From contig JBJEHU010000037.1 in the NCBI GenBank assembly GCA_051876355.1, forward strand, positions 204,148 to 268,147: a stretch of DNA of 64,000 bases, written 5' to 3'. How positions within the stretch are numbered: position 1 is the first letter of the stretch; each line of letters begins with the position of its first letter. The notes beneath the pieces are model-generated. The model had not been told where the DNA came from. It searched no databases and worked only from the letters and a program-made list of their open reading frames with translations. The position numbers and the translations under genes are program-made. This document shows, piece after piece, positions 58,321 through 64,000 of the stretch. The stretch is from Olsenella_L sp051876355. Lineage in GTDB: Bacteria; Actinomycetota; Coriobacteriia; Coriobacteriales; Atopobiaceae.

Positions 58321-60655
58321 GGATCAGAAGCCTCCCGAACGGCCCTTCCTGCCCGAGACGCTGCTGGCACTCTTCTGTGCAATCTATGCGTCGCGGTTTG
58401 CACTCTGGTGCCTTCCCTGGGACAGCGTGAGCCCTGCGGCAGAGGCTGCTGTGCTTTCGGCTCTCGCCGCTTCTGCGCTCATCTGCTGGAGGGGCAGAAA
58501 GCTCCTGCCTGCTGCCTGCCTTGCCTGCACGCTTGTGGCGCTCGTCTCCTCCGCTGCATTCTGTGCAAGGACCGCTGGCGCTGCATCTGCGCTGCAGGCC
58601 ACCTCAGCCTCGAAGCTCGTCTTCGTCATCACTGGCGATGCCTCGAAGGGCGTGTCCGGCTGGAGGTGCCGGGCCAAGGCAGAAGGGGAGGACGGGAAAG
58701 CGGTCGGCGATGTATGGCTTGTCAGCACGCGCGAGCTCAGGTCTGGCGAGCGCGTCCGCTGCATCGGACGCATGAAGGCGCTTGAAGATGATGATTATGG
58801 CAGGAGCTCGTTTGCGCAGGGCATCGCCTGCTCTGTGAAGGCGGTACGCATCGTCGATGTGGAAGAGCCAGGTGGCCTGCGCGGCGGAATCGAGAAGGTC
58901 CGCTCTCTCGGCGAAGCGGCGTTTCTTCAGGATGAAACGCCAGAGCGTGCGCTCGAGGTGGGATCGGTCCTCGGCTTCAAGGCGCCGCTTCAGGAGCAGG
59001 GGCTCACCGATATGTTTGCTGCCTGCGGCGTCTCGCATCTCGTCGCCGTCTCGGGAGGGCACCTTGCCGTCATCGCTTCTGCCCTGACCATCATCCTGGG
59101 CTGGCTCAGGCTCTCGCCGAAGACACGGATTGCCGTGTCGGTCATAGCGACAGGAATCTTCGTGCTCCTCTGCGGAGCTCCGGTCTCGGCTGTCCGTGCC
59201 TGGCTCATGAGCTGCGCGGCGGCAGGAGCCGTTCTTGCGGGCAGGCGCTCGCATGCGCTCTCATCTGTCTCGTTCGTGGGTCTCGTCCTCATCTGGGTCT
59301 CTCCCGCCGCTGCAGCCGACATCGGCTTTCTTTTGAGCGTCTATGCGGTCTTGGGCCTCTGTCTCTTTGCGCCCTATCTCGTCTATGCCCTCGGACTTCT
59401 CGTGCCTGAGCTTCCCTGGCTGCCGCGCGTGCCACGGCCCCTTCTGCGCACCATTTCCGGCCTTCGTCAGAAGGCACTTGCGCTCCTTGCCGCAACACTC
59501 GCAGCGCAGCTCGTGACAGCAGCGCTTTCTGCCGAGGTCTTCGGGACCTTCTCGCTCGTGGCGCCTCTTGCCAATCTCGTGCTTTCGGTGCCATTCTCCT
59601 GCATGATCGCGCTTGCGCTCCTTGCCTTCGCCTTGCTGCCCGTGCCTTGGATTTCGACGACACTCATGCGCCTGTCGGATGCCTTTGCAGCATTCTCGCT
59701 TGCTGCCGTGAGATTCCTCGCGCATCTGCCCCATGCAAGCATCTCGCTTTCTGCCGGCACGGCGGTGCCGGAGGCGCTCGTGCTCGCCGTGCTCATCCTC
59801 TGGCTCGTCGTCTGGCCCGATCTCTCCGCCCGCTGGCTCAGAACATCTGCTCTTGCCTTTGCGGCGGCGCTCGTGTGCCTCGTCTTCTCCTGGCGCTTTC
59901 TGGCTCCGGCCAGGCTCTGTGTGCTCGATGTCGGACAGGGCGATGCCATCCTCATCCAGGAAGGAGGGGCTGCAGTCCTTGTGGACACCGGTCCTGAAGG
60001 AGCCATCGCAGAGGCGCTCGAGCGGGAGCACGTGCTCCATATCGATGCAGTCGTGCTGACGCATCTGCACGACGACCACACAGGAGGGGTGAAGGATCTT
60101 GCAGGCGTCGCCCCTGTCGGCAAGGTCTATGTCGCCGAAGGCGTGAATGAAGCAATGAGCGCGACCTTGAAGGAAGAGATCTCAGACCTCACGGGAAGCG
60201 ATGCAGAGGAGCTCTCGGAAGGCGCTGCCATCTGTGCAGGAGGGTTCACGATGCGGATGGCATGGCCGAAGGCATCTGTCTCAGGCGAGGAGAATGCGGA
60301 CTCGATCGAGCTCGTGCTCGAGCATGAAGAGGGAAACGAGACATTCCGTGCCCTTCTTACGGGCGACGGGGAAGAGGACGAGCTCCGGCAGTTTGTGGAT
60401 GAGGTCGGCGATATCGATGTGCTGAAGGTCGGCCACCATGGGTCCGAGATATCGATCGATGCAGACGAGGCGAAGAAGCTTTCGCCTGAGCTTGCTGTCG
60501 CCTCTGCCGGCGAGAACAACAAGTATGGGCATCCGACGCAGCAGTGCATCGACACGCTTGCAGGCGCTGGAGCACGCTTTCTCTGCACGAAGGATGTCGG
60601 CACGGTCGAGATACGTCCCCGTGACGGAGGCTATGCGGTGTACACGGAGCGCTGA
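58313..60655 (+). CDS. comEC: ComEC/Rec2 family DNA uptake channel
   Basis: 780 residues. N-terminal membrane segments and an OB-like DUF4131 region, then the competence domain (GVSHLVAVSGGHLAVIAS, FVLLCGAPVSAVRAWLMSC) with multiple membrane spans. A C-terminal metallo-beta-lactamase domain has LDVGQGDAILIQ, VVLTHLHDDHTGG and VLKVGHHGSEIS. All metal motifs are intact, so it may have the nuclease activity proposed for the family. GTG start overlapping comEA. Forms the inner-membrane DNA channel. Confidence 0.94.
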   Translation: MYRDQKPPERPFLPETLLALFCAIYASRFALWCLPWDSVSPAAEAAVLSALAASALICWRGRKLLPAACLACTLVALVSSAAFCARTAGAASALQATSASKLVFVITGDASKGVSGWRCRAKAEGEDGKAVGDVWLVSTRELRSGERVRCIGRMKALEDDDYGRSSFAQGIACSVKAVRIVDVEEPGGLRGGIEKVRSLGEAAFLQDETPERALEVGSVLGFKAPLQEQGLTDMFAACGVSHLVAVSGGHLAVIASALTIILGWLRLSPKTRIAVSVIATGIFVLLCGAPVSAVRAWLMSCAAAGAVLAGRRSHALSSVSFVGLVLIWVSPAAAADIGFLLSVYAVLGLCLFAPYLVYALGLLVPELPWLPRVPRPLLRTISGLRQKALALLAATLAAQLVTAALSAEVFGTFSLVAPLANLVLSVPFSCMIALALLAFALLPVPWISTTLMRLSDAFAAFSLAAVRFLAHLPHASISLSAGTAVPEALVLAVLILWLVVWPDLSARWLRTSALAFAAALVCLVFSWRFLAPARLCVLDVGQGDAILIQEGGAAVLVDTGPEGAIAEALEREHVLHIDAVVLTHLHDDHTGGVKDLAGVAPVGKVYVAEGVNEAMSATLKEEISDLTGSDAEELSEGAAICAGGFTMRMAWPKASVSGEENADSIELVLEHEEGNETFRALLTGDGEEDELRQFVDEVGDIDVLKVGHHGSEISIDADEAKKLSPELAVASAGENNKYGHPTQQCIDTLAGAGARFLCTKDVGTVEIRPRDGGYAVYTER

Positions 60656-60690
60656 TTCCGTCAGAATGGGGTGGAACAGAAAGGGGAGCT

Positions 60691-61671
60691 ATGGGAAAGG
60701 CACAGGCGCTCCTGCCGGTCTATCTTGTCATCGGCACGAACGAGATAAAGCGCGAAGAGGCAGTGCGCCGCATGAAGGCCAAGCTCGATCCGGGCCTCGC
60801 GGCATTCAATCTCGATGAGCTGGCAGCAGGATCTGTGGCAGACCCCGATACGCTCAAGGCATCGCTCGATGCGATGCCGGCAGGAGATGCGTTCCGCCTC
60901 GTGCTCGTCACGGAGGCCGACAGGCTTGCAAAGCCCGTGCAGGAGATGCTTGTCTCCTACCTCAAGAACCCGAATCCGACGACGGTCCTCATGCTCGTTG
61001 TCGGGGCCCTTCCGAAGGGATCGGGCTTCACGCGCTCGGCGCTCTACAAGGCCGTGAAGGCAGCAGGAGCGCATTCGATCATCGACTGCACGCCGCCGAA
61101 GCCCTGGCAGCTTGCCGGGGAGCTTTCGCGCAAGGTGGCGCCGCAGCTGGGCATCACGCTCGATCCCGATGCCGCAGAGGAGCTCGTGAAGCGCTCGGGC
61201 ACATCGCTCATGCTCCTGAGAAACGAGATATCGCAGCTCGGCACTCTTGCAGAGACGCCGGGGCATGTGACGATCCGCGATGTGGAAGCGCATATCGTGC
61301 TCACGGAGGACATCAAGCCCTGGGAGCTTGCCGATGTGGTGTCGGCGCGCGATGTGAAGGGCGCGCTCGAGCTGCTTTCCGGCATGGACCAGGGAAGCTT
61401 CATCGGCTCCCTGAGCTATCTCGAAGGCAGGGTGCGCGAGCTCATCTGCGCGAAGAGCCTCGAGGAGCGGGGAAGCGCAGCCCTTCTGGCCTCAGAGCTC
61501 GGAAAGCAGGACTGGCAGGTCAAGAAGCTCCGTGGCTGGGCGAGGAAGTTCACGATCGATGAGCTTGTGCACGACCTCCATGCCTGTGAGAAGGCAGATG
61601 CCGGCCTCAAGAGCGGAGCCGACCCAAGGGATGCGATGATTCAGGTCGTCCTTGCAATCTGCCAAGGCTAG
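60691..61671 (+). CDS. holA: DNA polymerase III subunit delta
   Basis: 326 residues. AAA-like clamp loader delta: PVYLVIGTNEIKREEAV at the N-terminus, VTEADRLAKPVQEMLVSYL, and the C-terminal collar domain (KPWELADVVSARDVKGALELL). Follows comEC and precedes rpsT, the common Gram-positive order. RBS AAAGGGGAG. Confidence 0.92.
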   Translation: MGKAQALLPVYLVIGTNEIKREEAVRRMKAKLDPGLAAFNLDELAAGSVADPDTLKASLDAMPAGDAFRLVLVTEADRLAKPVQEMLVSYLKNPNPTTVLMLVVGALPKGSGFTRSALYKAVKAAGAHSIIDCTPPKPWQLAGELSRKVAPQLGITLDPDAAEELVKRSGTSLMLLRNEISQLGTLAETPGHVTIRDVEAHIVLTEDIKPWELADVVSARDVKGALELLSGMDQGSFIGSLSYLEGRVRELICAKSLEERGSAALLASELGKQDWQVKKLRGWARKFTIDELVHDLHACEKADAGLKSGADPRDAMIQVVLAICQG

Positions 61672-61680
61672 CGGCACAAG

Positions 61681-61721
61681 AAAGGCCCCGGTGCCAGCAC
61701 GCACCGGGGCCTTTGGCTTTT
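61681..61721. terminator. bidirectional terminator between holA and rpsT
   Basis: Perfect 14-bp stem (61681-61694 with 61701-61714) with AAA/TTT at the base, followed on the plus strand by GGCTTTTG. Serves holA and the convergent rpsT. Confidence 0.88.
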
Positions 61722-61737
61722 GCTTGGAATGAAGAAG

Positions 61738-62004
61738 CTACTTCTGAAGCGTGTTCACGAGCTTCTGGACGCCCGACTTACGCTGGGCAGCCTGGTTCTT
61801 GTGAATGACACCCTTGGATGCAGCCTTGTCGAGCTTGCGGTTTGCTGCATAGGCTGCTGCCTGTGCTGCGTCTGCGTCGCCTGCTGCCACAGCCTCGCGG
61901 ACCTTCTTGACGTAGGTCTTGAGCTCGGAGCGGACTGCCTGGTTGCGGACGCGGGCCTTCTCTGCCTGCTTGATGCGCTTCTTCTGCGACTTGATGTTTG
62001 CCAC
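61738..62004 (-). CDS. rpsT: 30S ribosomal protein S20
   Basis: 88 residues, very basic. MANIKSQKKRIKQAEKARV, then NQAVRSELKTYVKKVREAV and KGVIHKNQAAQRKSGVQKLV are typical of S20. GTG start at 62004 with AAAGGAA upstream. Convergent with holA and divergent from lepA. Confidence 0.96.
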   Translation of the reverse strand: MANIKSQKKRIKQAEKARVRNQAVRSELKTYVKKVREAVAAGDADAAQAAAYAANRKLDKAASKGVIHKNQAAQRKSGVQKLVNTLQK

Positions 62005-62094
62005 GGTGCGGTTCCTTTCAGTGCTATGCGATGAGGCCTCTCTTTGGGTCGGAAGTGGGGTTCCGCACCCGGACACGGCGAGGTCAACCTCGAG

Positions 62095-62103
62095 AGTATA
62101 GCA
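62095..62103 (-). promoter_or_regulatory. extended -10 promoter of rpsT
   Basis: On the minus strand TG-C-TATACT (extended -10), about 90 nt before the rpsT start. No -35 match, as expected for an extended -10 promoter. Confidence 0.55.
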
Positions 62104-62132
62104 GACTCTCGGCCGAGCCATCGTGCGCACTT

Positions 62133-62141
62133 TGCTAGAAT
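62133..62141 (+). promoter_or_regulatory. extended -10 promoter of lepA
   Basis: TG-C-TAGAAT at 62133-62141, about 95 nt before lepA, divergent from the rpsT promoter with 40 nt between them. Confidence 0.4.
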
Positions 62142-62235
62142 GTGCCGTGACATCTGGAAATATCCATAGCTGCCCAGGAAAAAGCTGCAGCTGCGCTGCA
62201 GCCCATCTTGGACTCATTCAGGGCATGAAGGACGC

Positions 62236-64000
62236 ATGAGCATAGATACCTCCCATATCCGCAATTTCTCCATCGTCGCGCACATCGACCATGGCAAATC
62301 GACGATCTCGGACCGCATCCTCGAACTGACCCATACGGTCGAGGAACGCGACCTCACGTCGCAGATGCTCGACTCGATGGACATCGAGCAGGAGCGCGGC
62401 ATCACGATCAAGTCGAATGCGGTACGCGTCATGTACGACGCCGACGACGGGGAGACGTATCTGTTCAACCTGATCGACACGCCGGGCCATGTGGACTTCA
62501 CGTATGAGGTTTCGCGCTCGCTTGCTGCCTGCGAGGGAGCCGTGCTCGTCGTCGATGCAACGCAGGGCGTCGAGGCGCAGACCGTCTCGAATGCGACGCT
62601 TGCGATGAATGCCGGACTCGATATCGTGCCCTGCATCAACAAGATCGACCTGCCGTCGGCCCATCCCGAGGAGGTCAAGCAGGAGATCGAGGACGATCTC
62701 GCGATTCCGGCAGATGATGCCGTGCTCGTGTCCGGCAAGACCGGCGAGGGCATCCACGATCTGCTCGAAGCGATCGTCTATCTGATCTCGCCGCCGAAGG
62801 GCGACGAGAATGCGCCGCTCAAGGCACTCATCCTCGACTCCTACTTCGACGAATACCGCGGTGTCGTCGCGACGGTGCGCGTCTTCGACGGCCACATCAG
62901 GAAGGGCGACCATCTGAAGATGATGGCTCTGGGGGATGAGTTCCTCTGTGACGGCGTCGGCTGCAAACGTCCGCTCGAGACGCCGCTCGACGAGCTCTCC
63001 GTCGGCGAGGTGGGCTATGTCGTGACAGGTCTCAAGGACCCCGAGATGGTACGGACAGGCGACACGATCACGGATGCAGAGAATCCCTGCGCCGAGCCCT
63101 GCCCCGGCTACCACGAGGCCAAGCCCATGGTCTTCACCGGCCTTTTCCCGATCGATACGAAGGACTACGAGAACCTCCGCGATGCCCTCGAAAAGCTCAA
63201 GGTCAACGATCCTTCCCTCACCTGGTCGCCCGAGAACTCGGTTGCCCTCGGCTTCGGCTTCCGTGTAGGATTTTTGGGCCTGCTCCATATGGAGGTCGTG
63301 AAGGAGCGCCTCGAGCGCGAGTTCGGGCTGTCGCTGATCGCGACGAGCCCCTCTGTCGAGTACCACGTCTTCAAGACCGATGGCACGATGGTCAAGATCA
63401 CGAGCCCGCAGGACCTGCCCGAGCCGACAAAGATCGACCACATCGAGGAGCCCTACCTCAAGGCGAAGGTCATCGTCCCGCCCGAGTACATGGGTCCTGT
63501 GATGCAGCTCGTCGTCGACCACAGAGGCACGACGCAGGACATGGTCTATCTCTCCGAGAAATCGGTCGAGCTCCACTTCGATATCCCTCTGGCCGAGCTC
63601 ATCCTCGACTTCTTCGACCAGCTCAAGAGCAGGACGAAGGGCTATGCCTCGCTCGACTACGAGATCGGCGACTACCGCACGTCCGACCTCGTGAAGCTCG
63701 ATATCCTGCTTGCCGGCGAAGAGGTCGACGCCCTTTCCTTCATCGTCCACAGGGACAAGGCCTACGACCTTGCGCGCGGACTCTGCGACAAGCTCAAGGA
63801 GATCATCCCGCGCCAGCAGTTCGAGGTGCCCATCCAGGGCGCCATCGGCAACAAGATCATCAGCCGCTCGACCGTGAAGGCCGTCCGCAAGGACGTCCTT
63901 GCCAAGTGCTACGGCGGCGACATCACGCGCAAGAGGAAGCTCCTCGAGAAGCAGAAGGAGGGCAAGAAGCGCATGAAGGCCATCGGCACGGTCGAAGTGC
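62236..64000 (+). CDS. lepA: elongation factor 4 (LepA), 3' end outside window
   Basis: 588 codons visible, open to the right edge, so only the last few residues are missing (the family is about 600). GTPase motifs AHIDHGKST, QERGITIKS, DTPGHVDF and NKIDL, then EF-G-like domains and the LepA-specific C-terminal domain (KCYGGDITRKRKLLEKQKEG). Back-translocates stalled ribosomes under stress, according to family knowledge. ATG 62236, eight nucleotides after GCATGAAGGA. Confidence 0.95.
   Translation, partial: MSIDTSHIRNFSIVAHIDHGKSTISDRILELTHTVEERDLTSQMLDSMDIEQERGITIKSNAVRVMYDADDGETYLFNLIDTPGHVDFTYEVSRSLAACEGAVLVVDATQGVEAQTVSNATLAMNAGLDIVPCINKIDLPSAHPEEVKQEIEDDLAIPADDAVLVSGKTGEGIHDLLEAIVYLISPPKGDENAPLKALILDSYFDEYRGVVATVRVFDGHIRKGDHLKMMALGDEFLCDGVGCKRPLETPLDELSVGEVGYVVTGLKDPEMVRTGDTITDAENPCAEPCPGYHEAKPMVFTGLFPIDTKDYENLRDALEKLKVNDPSLTWSPENSVALGFGFRVGFLGLLHMEVVKERLEREFGLSLIATSPSVEYHVFKTDGTMVKITSPQDLPEPTKIDHIEEPYLKAKVIVPPEYMGPVMQLVVDHRGTTQDMVYLSEKSVELHFDIPLAELILDFFDQLKSRTKGYASLDYEIGDYRTSDLVKLDILLAGEEVDALSFIVHRDKAYDLARGLCDKLKEIIPRQQFEVPIQGAIGNKIISRSTVKAVRKDVLAKCYGGDITRKRKLLEKQKEGKKRMKAIGTVEV

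Noticed and set aside
1..64000. CRISPR array, prophage, restriction or toxin-antitoxin systems
   Set aside because: No regularly spaced repeats, phage structural genes, methyltransferases or paired small antitoxin/toxin genes were seen anywhere in the window.

Overview
The window is about 64 kb of high-GC (roughly 60 percent or more by eye), densely packed chromosomal DNA. It reads as an anaerobic, butyrate-forming Gram-positive actinobacterium, most likely Coriobacteriia (Atopobiaceae/Olsenella-like). The evidence is an actinobacterial integration host factor (mihF) beside gmk-rpoZ, a flavin-type enoyl-ACP reductase (FabK), a fused AccD-AccA, an oxygen-scavenging flavodiiron protein and GlfT2-like wall polysaccharide synthesis. 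Genus assignment is inference; no 16S is present.

Layout. 1-4.2 kb: the 3' end of guaB, then a convergent two-gene molybdenum hydroxylase (xanthine dehydrogenase-like) operon on the minus strand. 4.3-8 kb: leuS and a LysR regulator, back to back across a shared terminator. 8.1-19.8 kb: the translation/transcription block rimP-nusA-infB-rbfA-nrnA-truB-ribF-dnaG-rpoD, mostly overlapping or closely spaced, ending in a terminator and followed by a small membrane protein. 20.3-31.2 kb: a complete acetyl-CoA to butyrate cluster (CoA-transferase, thiolase, crotonase, 3-hydroxybutyryl-CoA dehydrogenase, acyl-CoA dehydrogenase, etfB, etfA), then a second acyl-CoA dehydrogenase fused to an EtfA FAD domain and a rubredoxin, then a flavodiiron protein. 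31.3-43.0 kb: birA and the type II fatty acid synthesis operon, marR-fabH-acpP-fabK-fabD-fabG-fabF-accB-fabZ-accC-accDA-degV. 43.1-44.3 kb: two identical tRNA-Asn genes flanking a metallophosphoesterase gene broken by an in-frame TAG. 44.5-49.3 kb: a polysaccharide ABC exporter and a GlfT2-like glycosyltransferase, with an IS5-family element inserted exactly before the glycosyltransferase start codon. 49.3-54.8 kb: an attenuated pyrR-pyrB-pyrC-pyrK-pyrD-pyrF operon. 55.0-64 kb: mihF-gmk-rpoZ-thiI, comEA-comEC-holA, rpsT (minus strand) and the 5' part of lepA, which runs off the end.

How the genes work together. The 20-31 kb block turns two acetyl-CoA into butyryl-CoA and releases butyrate by CoA exchange with acetate; the Bcd/EtfAB set is of the type that can bifurcate electrons to ferredoxin. 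The fusion protein next to the flavodiiron gene carries, in one chain, a substrate flavin site, an ETF-type flavin site and a rubredoxin. Rubredoxin is the usual donor of flavodiiron oxygen reductases, so the pair looks like a self-contained acyl-CoA to O2 electron wire. This is the most interesting hypothesis in the window. The fatty acid block has its own biotin ligase upstream and a likely FabT-type MarR repressor, so acetyl-CoA is split between fermentation and lipid synthesis in adjacent operons.

Other unusual points: a Cys3His tail on NusA where ylxR would normally follow; the IS insertion that removes a Shine-Dalgarno sequence; a terminator hairpin that contains the comEA ribosome binding site; and a palindrome that exactly fills the spacer of the probable rimP-operon promoter. 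Most of the rest is ordinary housekeeping. No CRISPR array, prophage, toxin-antitoxin module or rRNA operon was seen.
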